Shown here in pieces: positions 54,401 through 61,021 of a DNA stretch of 64,000 nucleotides. Location: the NCBI GenBank assembly GCA_947496465.1, contig CANMCX010000001.1, forward strand, positions 992,001 through 1,056,000. Direction: 5' to 3'. Origin of the DNA: Marinifilum_A sediminis (lineage in GTDB: Bacteria; Bacteroidota; Bacteroidia; Bacteroidales; Marinifilaceae). Numbering within the stretch: the first letter of the stretch is position 1; each line of letters starts with the position of its first letter. The position numbers were made by a program, and so were the translations under genes. A model generated the notes under the pieces. The model worked only from the letters and a program-made list of their open reading frames with translations, did no database searches and had not been told where the DNA came from.

Positions 54401-57273
54401 TCACGCCAAACGATGCGGATAACTACAATTCAGTAAACGGAAATATTAACATCACTATTGTAAAAGCAAGGCCAAGTGTGAGCGTATGGTCTACGGCTGA
54501 TGCCATCACCTACGGACAAACTTTAAGTGAATCCAATCTGACTGGTGGTGCTGCAAATGTCGATGGAAGCTTTGCTTTTGCAAATCCTTCGGCAACTCCT
54601 GATGCAGGAATGCAATCCGTAGAAGTGATTTTCACGCCTTCTGATGTGGATAACTACAATTCAGTAAGCGGAAATATTAACATCAGTATTGAGAAAGCAA
54701 CGCCAAGTGTTAGAGTATGGTCTACGGCTGATGCAATCATCTACGGTCAAGCCTTGAGCGAATCAAATCTAACAGGTGGAACTGCCAATGTGGATGGAAG
54801 CTTTGCTTTTGCGAATCCATCGGCAACTCCTGATGCGGGAATGCAATCTGTTGAGGTGATTTTCACGCCAAACGATGCAGATAACTACAATTCAGTAAGC
54901 GGAAATATCAACATCAGTGTTGAGAAAGCAACGCCAAGTGTGAGCATTTGGTCAACGGCAGATGCAATCATCTACGGTCAAGCCTTGAGTGAATCAAATC
55001 TGACTGGTGGAACTGCAAATGTAGATGGTAACTTTGCTTTTGCAAACCCATCTGCTACTCCTGATGCGGGAATGCAATCTGTGGAGGTGATTTTTACACC
55101 AACTGATGCGGATAACTACAATACAGTTTCTGAAAACATCAGTATCAGTGTAAACAAGGCTACTCCAAGTGTGGGCGTTTGGTCAACGGCAAATGCCATC
55201 ACTTATGGTCAAACCTTAAGTGAATCCAATCTGACTGGTGGAACTGCAAATGTGGATGGAAGCTTTGCTTTTGCAAACCCATCTGCTACTCCTGATGCGG
55301 GAATGCAATCTGTGGAGGTGATTTTTACACCAACTGATGCGGATAACTACAATACAGTTTCTGAAAACATCAGTATCAGTGTAAACAAGGCTACTCCAAG
55401 TGTGGGCGTTTGGTCAACGGCAAATGCCATCACTTATGGTCAAACCTTAAGTGAATCCAATCTGACTGGTGGAACTGCAAATGTGGATGGAAGCTTTGCC
55501 TTTGCAAATCCATCTGCAACTCCTGATGCAGGAATACAATCTGTTGAGGTGATTTTCACGCCAAACGATGCGGATAACTACAATTCAGTAAACGGAAATA
55601 TTAACATCACTATTGTAAAAGCAAGGCCAAGTGTGAGCGTATGGTCTACGGCTGATGCCATCACCTACGGACAAACTTTAAGTGAATCCAATCTGACTGG
55701 TGGTGCTGCAAATGTCGATGGAAGCTTTGCTTTTGCGAATCCTTCGGCAACTCCTGATGCAGGAATGCAATCCGTAGAAGTGATTTTCACGCCTTCTGAT
55801 GTGGATAACTACAATTCAGTAAGCGGAAATATTAACATCAGTATTGAGAAAGCAACGCCAAGTGTGAGCATTTGGTCAACGGCAGATGCAATCACTTACG
55901 GACAAACTTTAAGTGAATCAAACCTGACTGGTGGTACTGCAAATGTAGCTGGAAGCTTTACCTTTGCAAATCCATCTGCAACTCCTGATGCGGGAACACA
56001 GTCTGTTGAGGTGATTTTCACGCCAAACGATGCAGATAACTACAATTCAGTAAGTGGAAATATCAACATCAGTGTTGAGAAAGCAACGCCAAGTGTGAGC
56101 ATTTGGTCAACGGCAGATGCAATCATCTACGGTCAAGCCTTGAGTGAATCAAATCTGACTGGTGGAACTGCAAATGTAGATGGTAACTTTGCTTTTACAA
56201 ACCCATCAGCAACTCCTGATGCAGGAACACAGTCTGTTGAGGTGATTTTTACGCCAAACAATGCGGATAACTACAATTCTGTTTCTGAAAACATCACGAT
56301 CAGTGTGAGTAAGGCAAATTCAACAGTGAGCCTTTGGTCAACAGCAGATGCAATCATCTACGGTCAAGCCTTGAGTGAATCAAATCTAACAGGTGGAACT
56401 GCCAATGTGGATGGAAGCTTTGCTTTTGCGAATCCATCGGCAACTCCTGGTGCGGGAATGCAATCTGTTGAGGTGATTTTCACGCCAAACGATGCAGATA
56501 ACTACAATTCAGTAAGCGGAAATATCAACATCAGTGTTGAGAAAGCAACGCCAAGTGTGAGCATTTGGTCAACGGCAGATGCAATCATCTACGGTCAAGC
56601 CTTGAGTGAATCAAATCTGACTGGTGGAACTGCAAATGTAGATGGTAACTTTGCTTTTGCAAACCCATCGGCAACTCCTGATGCGGGAATGCAATCTGTT
56701 GAGGTGATTTTCACACCGACTGATGCAGATAACTACAATTCAATTTCTGAAAACATCAACATTAAGATTAACAAGGCTGACCAAACAATTGTGTGGGATC
56801 AGGATTTAAGTATGTTAAAAGTTGATGATCAGGTACAATTAACTGCTCTTGCTGAAACAGGTTTACCTGTAAGCTATAGTATTTCAGACGAAGATATTGC
56901 ACTTATCGAAGGTGATTTGCTAACAATTCTGGAAGCTGGAGAACTTACACTTACAGCTATACAAGAAGGAAACGAGAACTATAATCCTGTTGACCTAAGC
57001 AGAAGCATTACCATTGAAGTTGTTACAGGGATTGATGATGGAATCACTACTTCAGTTAAGTTAAGTGCTTACCCTAATCCTGTTAAACACCAGGTAAGCA
57101 TCAGCGGTTTACAAAGAGGAAGTAAAATCGCACTATGCAACCAGTTGGGGAAAATAATTCTCTTAAAAGAAGTACAAAACGAAAAAGAAGTACTTGATCT
57201 TTCAAACTGTAAGCCTGGCGTTTACATTTTAAAAGTGATAGGAGGAAAAAGCATCCGAATTCTTAAAGTATAG
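48466..57273 (+). CDS. Giant secreted GH13 alpha-amylase with 17 MBG-like repeats and T9SS sorting domain
   Basis: The 2,935-residue protein has a signal peptide (1-20). Residues about 21-565 hold starch-binding-like and DUF5018-like beta domains. About 690-790 is a CBM48-like E-set (VLGDFNNWTASE). The GH13 domain (about 824-1280) has nucleophile D987 in FDGFRFDFTKG, acid/base E1033 in TIFEHLAD and D1097 in ESHDEE, so it should be catalytically competent on starch or glycogen-like glucans. A cadherin-like part (about 1290-1385) and one degenerate MBG domain lead into 17 tandem 77-residue repeats (1462-2770). After one Ig-like domain comes a T9SS type A tail (about 2860-2935, LSAYPNPVKHQVSISG...GVYILKV), which exports it to the surface. 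There are no SusC/SusD genes next to it. Confidence 0.92.
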   Translation: MRKSLLLFILLTGYLLNGIAQTVWVEPANPTINNEITIYFDKESSSFWTDGEAKIYLHAGVNTTAGHWKNINDAFSNLNDSQEMTAHEGTKVWKKTITPKEYFSLTEGTTVYSIDLKFRNQYDPGGNNETGNFELTLTEAHVFHSGKEITSFAINGQGAQISGDQISIQIPAETDITSLSPVIEVSEHATISPASGTAQDFSSPVQYVVTAEDGSESTYTASVTQLSIAKDIILFTVDDIEATIGDNTVSLVLPYNTSIGLSQVTPTIEVSPEASISPLSGVERDFTNPQTYTVTAENNSTKDYTISITIADPPMLVTSPENPSADQQVSITFNAKGTALENASKVYLHYGVSTTSGKNEWIGNWGEDDNVGIMTQGSSANQWIFSFTPTSDFADLLPGEEVSGLEFLFRSADGTLKEDNSGANFSLALQAATIPDWIEISPALPKISDEITITFRPDLATGKKLQDEGQIYMHSWAVTSGPGNSTADYVGQSQWGDNTSGQLTEISTGVWQITLTPSIYFGISDTNENLFRIGLLFRNQDGSKVQKNEEDEDYYLETDPEFHISILHPIAQERTVEAGSSFEINFTTSEISNIEILADNQSIHIETDVSTSTVNHSFSTAGAHTILIRGTNGSVGKEKTIEMNVYSSVIVEDLPSWIKPGEKGIIYHKNRSGLEDNDTKATLVLHTPTSITYKDGYGNVYANRSVPSKSVVHVLGDFNNWTASEASKMKKTTDGNYWWITLEDLTAEQEYVFQYLIDGYLQIADPYTEKVSDPDDQYISSTTYPGLIAYPSGKANDRASVLQTGQSSYQWQVNNFTVPSHNDLNIYELHIRDFTTEGNYKAAAQKLEYLKDMGINCIHLMPVSEFEGNDSWGYNPNFYFAPDKAYGTKKDLKSFIDAAHEKGIAVINDMVLNHSFYSSPLAKMYWNDTDNRPAVNNPWYNEEHNFQNPGAHWGADFNHTSEHTQHLVDSILNFWIEEYHFDGFRFDFTKGFSNTSYPADSWGSSYDAQRIGILKRMVGAMRSKHPSVITIFEHLADASEDSELANDGIMMWGGKGISEKYEEMAMGWSNNVNISEAYYRNKSYQYANLMSYMESHDEERLAFKAMKYGRDINAGSFDLYQEPTNEQLAIIIPRLKAATAFNLLLPGARMIWQFGELGYDYSIDYNGRTGRKPVRWDYFENEQRKGMYEFYADLLHLRNTYTLYNNDTAQDFDISGTMKRITLNGKTKSDEGFQLIVIGNFSENDGNITPHFGSTGTWYNFEDGSNINVSSTSQQYYLKRGEYKILCSRQLSRANFHQPLIESVQDISFDENDNLNFLPEWFTVKDEDEDPAAIYSFTYLGGDNYTISNSTLTPDPFYYGDLQIKAQVSDGKYTSDVFSFTVTVDPIQHPLSITVQNASMTYGDPLPDFTVTYEGFVHNHTADDLEGTLSFEVQDENIVASGLSSPHYDITYVPGKLTINKATPTVDNWSTADAITYGQTLSESNLTGGTANVEGSFAFANPSATPGAGMQSVEVIFTPNDADNYNSVSGNINISVEKATPSVSIWSTADAIIYGQALSESNLTGGTANVDGSFAFANPSATPDAGIQSVEVIFTPNDADNYNSVNGNINITIVKARPSVSVWSTADAITYGQTLSESNLTGGTANVDGSFAFANPAATPGAGMQSVEVIFTPNDADNFNSVSGNIIISVVKATPSVSIWSTADAITYGQTLSESNLTGGTANVDGNFAFANPSTTPDAGTQSVEVIFTPNDADNYNSVSENITISVSKANSTVSLWSTADAITYGQTLSESNLTGGTANVDGSFTFANPSAIPDAGMQSVEVIFTPTDVDNYNSISGNINISVGKANSTVSVWPTADAITYGQTLSESNLTGGTANVDGSFAFANPSATPDAGMQSVEVIFTPSDVDNYNSVSGNINISIEKATPSVSLWPTADAITYGQTLSESNLTGGTANVDGSFAFANPSATPDAGMQSVEVIFTPNDADNYNSVNGNINITIVKARPSVSVWSTADAITYGQTLSESNLTGGAANVDGSFAFANPSATPDAGMQSVEVIFTPSDVDNYNSVSGNINISIEKATPSVRVWSTADAIIYGQALSESNLTGGTANVDGSFAFANPSATPDAGMQSVEVIFTPNDADNYNSVSGNINISVEKATPSVSIWSTADAIIYGQALSESNLTGGTANVDGNFAFANPSATPDAGMQSVEVIFTPTDADNYNTVSENISISVNKATPSVGVWSTANAITYGQTLSESNLTGGTANVDGSFAFANPSATPDAGMQSVEVIFTPTDADNYNTVSENISISVNKATPSVGVWSTANAITYGQTLSESNLTGGTANVDGSFAFANPSATPDAGIQSVEVIFTPNDADNYNSVNGNINITIVKARPSVSVWSTADAITYGQTLSESNLTGGAANVDGSFAFANPSATPDAGMQSVEVIFTPSDVDNYNSVSGNINISIEKATPSVSIWSTADAITYGQTLSESNLTGGTANVAGSFTFANPSATPDAGTQSVEVIFTPNDADNYNSVSGNINISVEKATPSVSIWSTADAIIYGQALSESNLTGGTANVDGNFAFTNPSATPDAGTQSVEVIFTPNNADNYNSVSENITISVSKANSTVSLWSTADAIIYGQALSESNLTGGTANVDGSFAFANPSATPGAGMQSVEVIFTPNDADNYNSVSGNINISVEKATPSVSIWSTADAIIYGQALSESNLTGGTANVDGNFAFANPSATPDAGMQSVEVIFTPTDADNYNSISENINIKINKADQTIVWDQDLSMLKVDDQVQLTALAETGLPVSYSISDEDIALIEGDLLTILEAGELTLTAIQEGNENYNPVDLSRSITIEVVTGIDDGITTSVKLSAYPNPVKHQVSISGLQRGSKIALCNQLGKIILLKEVQNEKEVLDLSNCKPGVYILKVIGGKSIRILKV
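52849..56775. repeat. 17 tandem repeats of exactly 231 bp inside the amylase gene
   Basis: Each 77-residue unit reads roughly ATPSVSIWSTADAITYGQTL...TGGTANVDGSFAFANPSAT...QSVEVIFTPNDADNYNSVSGN. Measured from 52849 to 56776, the array is 17 x 231 with no indel. Variants (ARPSV at units 3, 8, 13; ANSTV at units 5, 6, 16; GGAANVDG at units 8 and 13; identical neighbours at units 11 and 12) show duplication and exchange among units. Confidence 0.93.
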
Positions 57274-57296
57274 AATACTAAGAGATCACATTGATT

Positions 57297-57332
57297 CCGG
57301 GCTTCCTAATTATTTGGAGGTCCGGGATTTTT
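57297..57332 (+). terminator. Intrinsic terminator of the amylase gene
   Basis: CCGGGCTTCC and GGAGGTCCGG (57297-57306 with 57316-57325) form a 10-bp stem with wobble pairs, followed by GATTTTTAG. It lies 24 bases after the stop. Confidence 0.8.
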
Positions 57333-57723
57333 AGTTTAATGAATCCTGTCTACTTTTAATCTGAACTCTTAATCACTCAAAATATTCTAGCACGCTTTTT
57401 TTATTCATCCCATTGTATTCGGATTACTCTATATTAAATTTTCCTTTACTTCCATTTGATTTTAGTTATTCAACTATCTTTTGCGTCAATTCATAAGGAC
57501 AATTGCGATTTTTTTTCCGTGAAAAATAAAAAATGGTACGTCATTAAACTTTTTTAAATTTTTCTCCTTTAAGAAATCTTTTACATTAGGATGTCCAAAC
57601 AATATTGCAATTACTCGCTTAACTGCTTGAAATGCTTAGTGAATTTTCAACTGCCAGCCTCACTTGGAGTGAGAATCTCAGCAAATCATTATTCATTTAG
57701 ATTTCATCATTACTAATTAGTTC
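57333..57723. other. Intergenic region with a possible coding remnant
   Basis: About 390 bases with no complete gene. On the minus strand 57635-57486 is an open stretch of 49 codons without a start (FQAVKRVIAILFGHPNVKD..., ...FFIFHGKKIAIVLMN) ending TGA. It has protein-like composition and may be a decayed gene 3' of comM, or chance. Confidence 0.35.
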
Positions 57724-58413
57724 TCATCCTCCCCAACCATCACGATCTAAACTTCGATATTGAATGGCTTCCGCTAAATGATCGCTTTCTATATTTTCAG
57801 AACCTGCCAAATCGGCTATCGTGCGTGATACTTTCAAGATTCTATCATAGGCCCTTGCCGATAAACCAACTTTTTCCATGGCAGTTTTTAGCAATTGATT
57901 TCCTGCCTCATCGGGTTGGCAATGTTTTCTTAAAAGTTTCGAACTCATTTGCGCATTGCAATGCATGCCTTCTTCCTCTTTGAATCGCTCAATCTGTGCT
58001 TCTCTAGCAGTCTCTACTCTTTGGCGAATCACCTCGCTCTTTTCAGATAATCTTGTATCCGATATTTTATCGAAAGAAACTGGAACTACTTCAATGTGAA
58101 TGTCTATTCTATCCAACAAAGGTCCACTAATCTTACTCAAATATTTTTGAACCATTCCTGGTCCGCACAAGCAATCCTTATCAGGATGATTGTAGTATCC
58201 ACAAGGACAAGGATTCATTGAAGAAATCAGCATGGTGCTCGCTGGATATTCAACCGTAAATTTCGCACGTGAAATGGTAATGGTTCTGTCCTCTAAAGGT
58301 TGGCGCATCACTTCCAACACAGTACGCTTGAACTCTGGTAGCTCATCCAAAAACAGTACGCCATTGTGCGAAAGAGAAATTTCCCCTGGTTGTGGAAAAG
58401 TACCTCCACCAAC
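57724..58413 (-). pseudogene. comM: comM (yifB) Mg-chelatase-like AAA+ ATPase, 3' part cut by a transposon
   Basis: The remnant begins VGGGTFPQPGEISLSHNGVLFLDELPEF and runs through MNPCPCGYY, the zinc-like CPCGYYN...CLCGP and the helical end NIESDHLAEAIQYRSLDRDG, the normal C-terminus of the ~510-residue ComM/YifB family (Walker B LFLDEL present). The N-terminal ~280 residues with Walker A are missing from this side: the frame stops matching at 58413, where the transposon end TGTCAATTGCC begins. The 5' part should lie beyond the right end of the transposon, outside the window. The remnant is not expected to work alone. ComM acts in natural transformation as a branch-migration helicase. Confidence 0.9.
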
Positions 58414-58609
58414 TGTCAATTGCCAAAGTAAATAAGAATAAACAGGGATTTTCGATGCTTTTTGCCAAAGTTAATTGGAATGATGAAACGTATTGTAATT
58501 TAAAAATGTTGTTTTTGCCAAATAAAATAAGAATGGGTTAAAATTTATTTTAAAAATTATATCTAAATTTTTAATCGAGAAATATTGTTTTGTCAAAGTA
58601 AATAAGAAT
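58414..58609. mobile_element. Left end of a Tn7/Tn5053-like transposon with four TnsB-type sites
   Basis: The end starts TGTCAATTGCC at 58414, directly against comM sequence. Four direct sites follow: TTGCCAAAGTAAATAAGAAT at 58420-58439, and variants at 58462-58481, 58515-58534 and 58590-58609. Spacings of starts are 42, 53 and 75 bases. Direct ~20-bp repeats at the end are the TnsB/TniA binding sites in this class. The element continues past 64000. Confidence 0.85.
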
Positions 58610-58659
58610 GCCTATTTATTTTAAAACACTCCGATTATATGAATATATATTTTAAGTTT

Positions 58660-58803
58660 TGGCCGAAAGATCTCGAGAGAAGAACCAGGTTTGTTATTGG
58701 AGTCATAATTTTTTAAAACTCATTTACCGGTAACAGCTCGAGCTGAAAAAATGACTCCATAAAAAGGATGGAAAGTAAAGGTGATTTGTTCCACCTTTTT
58801 TTT
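58660..58803 (+). ncRNA. Candidate structured RNA or nested-palindrome locus ending in a terminator
   Basis: An outer stem GGAGTCAT / ATGACTCC (58699-58706 with 58751-58758) encloses two perfect palindromes, TTACCGGTAA (58724-58733) and CAGCTCGAGCTG (58734-58745). A further TCTCGAGA (58671-58678) shares the CTCGAG core with the inner palindrome and could pair with it. An intrinsic terminator follows: AAAGGTG (58777-58783), loop, CACCTTT (58792-58798), then TTTTTT. No ORF precedes the terminator, so a small RNA is a reasonable reading; a protein-binding DNA site is the alternative. The promoter is uncertain (TAAGTTTTG at 58653 is near the -7 form). Confidence 0.45.
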
Positions 58804-58826
58804 GTGCATTTTTTAATGTTGCTTTT

Positions 58827-58881
58827 TTGTCAACTTTTTTAGTTGTCAGCTTGTCAACCTTAAAAATGTTGTTTATCTTTG
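58827..58881 (+). promoter_or_regulatory. higBA promoter and operator-like repeats
   Basis: TATCTTTG (58874-58881) is a perfect TAnnTTTG element, with TTG 20 bases upstream (58851-58853). Three TTGTCA words (TTGTCAAC 58827, TTGTCAGC 58843, TTGTCAAC 58851) overlap and precede the -33 element, a likely HigA operator. It lies 100 bases before the toxin gene. Confidence 0.65.
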
Positions 58882-58981
58882 TCGCATAGATAGAGAATGA
58901 AACAGTTAATGAAAGTATGAAAGGTTATGAACAGATCACAGGAGTATAAACAGAAGGTTGCATCCATAAACTTGGGCAGGA

Positions 58982-59281
58982 ATGAACATTATCGATTACC
59001 AAACAGTAGAAGACTTTTTTAAAAAGCACAATCAAGGTAAATCGCAGGTGCTAGCGATTTACAACACACTTAAAAGCCGAAATTTTAAAAGCGTAAAAGA
59101 AATAACGGCTTTATTTCCAAGATCAAGCCTTGTGAAAGGCACTAAAGATCTAATCGTTTTTCGATTCAAAGGGAATGATTATAGGATGGTAATAAAATTT
59201 ACCTTCCAGTTTAATATTGGCATTATAGAATTTGTCAATACTCATGCTGAGTATGACAAGTATATGAAAAAACTGAAATAG
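58982..59281 (+). CDS. higB: HigB-type toxin (RelE superfamily mRNA interferase)
   Basis: The 99-residue protein matches HigB: VEDFFKKHNQGKSQVLAIYNTLKSRNFKSVKEITALFPRSS and KDLIVFRFKGNDYRMVIKFTFQFNIGIIEFVNTHAEYDKY. The HigB family cuts mRNA at the ribosome. The toxin gene comes first and the antitoxin 33 bases later, the usual order for this family. It is carried as cargo near the left end of the transposon and probably stabilises the element. Confidence 0.92.
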   Translation: MNIIDYQTVEDFFKKHNQGKSQVLAIYNTLKSRNFKSVKEITALFPRSSLVKGTKDLIVFRFKGNDYRMVIKFTFQFNIGIIEFVNTHAEYDKYMKKLK

Positions 59282-59314
59282 CCAATTGATAAATTTTAAG
59301 TTTTAGATCCAAAG

Positions 59315-59692
59315 ATGAACAACTTTAAATTGATCAAAACCAAAGAAGAATATCGTCAAGCAATTGATAGAGTTAAATATTTGATGGGGCAAAACCCACA
59401 ACCTAACACACCCATAGGTGATGAGCTTGAACTTCTTGCTGTTTTGATTAACAAATATGAAGAAGAAACATTTGAAATTCCTCAATTGAATCCAATTGAA
59501 GTAATTGAATATTTCTTAGAAGAGAGAAGTTACCAAAGAAAAGATCTAATTGATGTTATTGGTGACAAGACAATAGTTTCTAGGATAATGACTAAAAAGA
59601 GAAAGTTAACCATAGAAATGATCAGAAAACTAAGTGATTTCTTATCTATTCCAATTGGTTTATTAATCTCAGATTATGAGTTGTCTAGTTAA
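59315..59692 (+). CDS. higA: HigA-type antitoxin with HTH (Xre-like)
   Basis: The 125-residue protein has an N-terminal helical part (LIKTKEEYRQAIDRVKYLMG) and a C-terminal HTH (NPIEVIEYFLEERSYQRKDLIDVIGDKTIVSRIMTKKRKLTIEMIRKLSDFLSI). It neutralises HigB and represses the promoter at 58851-58881, where TTGTCA repeats lie. A strong terminator (59722-59749) closes the pair. Confidence 0.92.
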   Translation: MNNFKLIKTKEEYRQAIDRVKYLMGQNPQPNTPIGDELELLAVLINKYEEETFEIPQLNPIEVIEYFLEERSYQRKDLIDVIGDKTIVSRIMTKKRKLTIEMIRKLSDFLSIPIGLLISDYELSS

Positions 59693-59721
59693 CCAAATTA
59701 AAATGTTTAAAGATGTAACTG

Positions 59722-59749
59722 AAAAGGAGGCTTTTACCTCCTTTTTTTT
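59722..59749 (+). terminator. Intrinsic terminator of higBA
   Basis: AAAGGAGG (59723-59730) pairs with CCTCCTTT (59737-59744) around a six-base loop, followed by TTTTTA. It lies 30 bases after the higA stop. Confidence 0.9.
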
Positions 59750-60029
59750 ATTGTTGTTTTTTGAAAAATGAATAAATCCTAAAAACTGATTTCTCAGTCT
59801 TGACAGTTAAAAATTACTCTTTTCTATCGCGTCGCTTAGCGATTATACGAGAAAGTTGACTTTCATACAATGCTAATCGACACTAAGGTAAAGACCAATT
59901 TTCTTTAACTGTAAAGACCAGGTAAATGAGAAATAACTTTTTATCGTGCTTCGCTCTTAAACTTACCCCTTCCGTCCCCAGGGGGAAACACTTAGGATTG
60001 CCAAGAAAGTTTAAAAATTAAATAATACT
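59750..60029. other. Transposon cargo region without a supported gene
   Basis: About 280 bases between the higBA terminator and the next small gene. It holds short palindromes (TCGCTTAGCGA near 59831) and a direct repeat GTAAAGACCA at 59888-59897 and 59911-59920, 23 bases apart. No gene is supported; a regulatory or binding-site role is possible. Confidence 0.4.
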
Positions 60030-60287
60030 ATGGAAGAATTAAAAAACGCTCTAAAAGGGAAAAATCCTGACTTTTATTTTCACAAGATTTTTCAGTTTTT
60101 GTGCCGACAGTTCGGACTTGTTCATACATTGAAAATTGAAAAGCTTTTTAAAACCTATGTTGAAGAGGATTTATTTCCTTATAATAATCATGGATTTGAA
60201 GATCATTACAATTTGGCTGTTAAGGGAGTGGAAAGTCCTGTAAGATATTGGAGAAACCAAAAACTCACAAAATATTATACCAAATAA
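60030..60287 (+). CDS. Small protein, unknown, transposon cargo
   Basis: The 85-residue protein is aromatic and basic (YFHKIFQFLCRQFGLVHTLKIEKLF...FPYNNHGFEDHYNLAVKGVESPVRYWRNQK). No family is recognised. A strong hairpin follows at once (60291-60322), which supports it as a real transcription unit. Confidence 0.5.
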   Translation: MEELKNALKGKNPDFYFHKIFQFLCRQFGLVHTLKIEKLFKTYVEEDLFPYNNHGFEDHYNLAVKGVESPVRYWRNQKLTKYYTK

Positions 60288-60290
60288 AAC

Positions 60291-60322
60291 AATACACCCC
60301 ACTTTAAAAAGTGGGGTGTATT
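60291..60322 (+). terminator. Perfect 14-bp hairpin after the 85-aa gene
   Basis: AATACACCCCACTT and AAGTGGGGTGTATT form a perfect stem with loop TAAA. The stem ends in TATT and is followed by ATTATAG rather than a long T run, so it may act as terminator or bidirectional end. Confidence 0.7.
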
Positions 60323-60323
60323 A

Positions 60324-60440
60324 TTATAGAAATGGTGCGATGTATCCAAAATAGAAATCTATTACCACTTCAGCTAATTCAATTAGTAAAATTGCGATTG
60401 TTATAAGCTTTGCTGTAAACTTCACCTTTTTTATATTCAT
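60324..60440 (-). CDS. Possible 38-residue small membrane protein (uncertain)
   Basis: On the minus strand ATG at 60440 opens MNIKKVKFTAKLITIAILLI..., with one hydrophobic helix and an end FYFGYIAPFL, then TAA TAA-like stop at 60326-60324. The basic start followed by one helix looks like a small membrane protein. The perfect hairpin at 60291-60322 lies directly downstream and could terminate it too. There is no homology evidence. Confidence 0.35.
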   Translation of the reverse strand: MNIKKVKFTAKLITIAILLIELAEVVIDFYFGYIAPFL

Positions 60441-61021
60441 TACAATAATTTTAAAATTAACCCCTCACCTCTTTAGGTGGGTTATTTATTATATACTGGA
60501 ACAGTGTTTTTGTTTACGTTTTCGGGAAAGTTTTTTTCACTTATTTATATTATACTCTGGAAATGCTGTTTTGGTAACGGATTCAGGAAAAACTTTGCTT
60601 CCCAGTGGAATTTTGTTTTTGTAACTTTAATAGGACCGTTAATCATATTAATGGATATAACTTTTATATCCTTTTTTTATGTCATTATTGAGATTTTCTT
60701 CCCTGAAAGAGTTTTTTAAAATTCTATCTCACTACGTTTTTAATCCTGAACTTTTCAAAATTTTGGCAGATTTATATTTTTTGTCAATTGCCGAAATAAA
60801 TAAGAACGCCTATCTACTTTTAAATATTATGATCACACAATTAATATTGAAATTCCTTTTTATTTAAAGTATCTCTCACCACTCCCTATAGTGTATCTAC
60901 ACCACTAAACACTTGATTTTTAAGATAAACACGCAAATTATATTATTTGCAAATACCAAAATAATTCATAAATTCTATTTTAATTTGGCTTTTTTTTCCA
61001 TAACAACATACATAAAACGAA
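60441..61021. other. Region upstream of tnsB without a supported gene
   Basis: About 580 T-rich bases. Two short open frames (60477-60719 and 60679-60867) are hydrophobic because of the T-rich sequence and have no start signal, so they are not called. Imperfect direct repeats occur at about 60494-60530 and 60551-60590 (TATACTGGAACAGTG... and TATACTCTGGAAATGCTG...). The tnsB promoter should lie here. Confidence 0.45.

Noticed and set aside
52849..56775. CRISPR-like regular repeats
   Set aside because: The 231-bp units are contiguous with no spacers and are in frame within the amylase gene.
60477..60867. Two hydrophobic open frames of 80 and 62 residues
   Set aside because: The region is T-rich, which makes any frame look hydrophobic; there is no start signal and no terminator between them.
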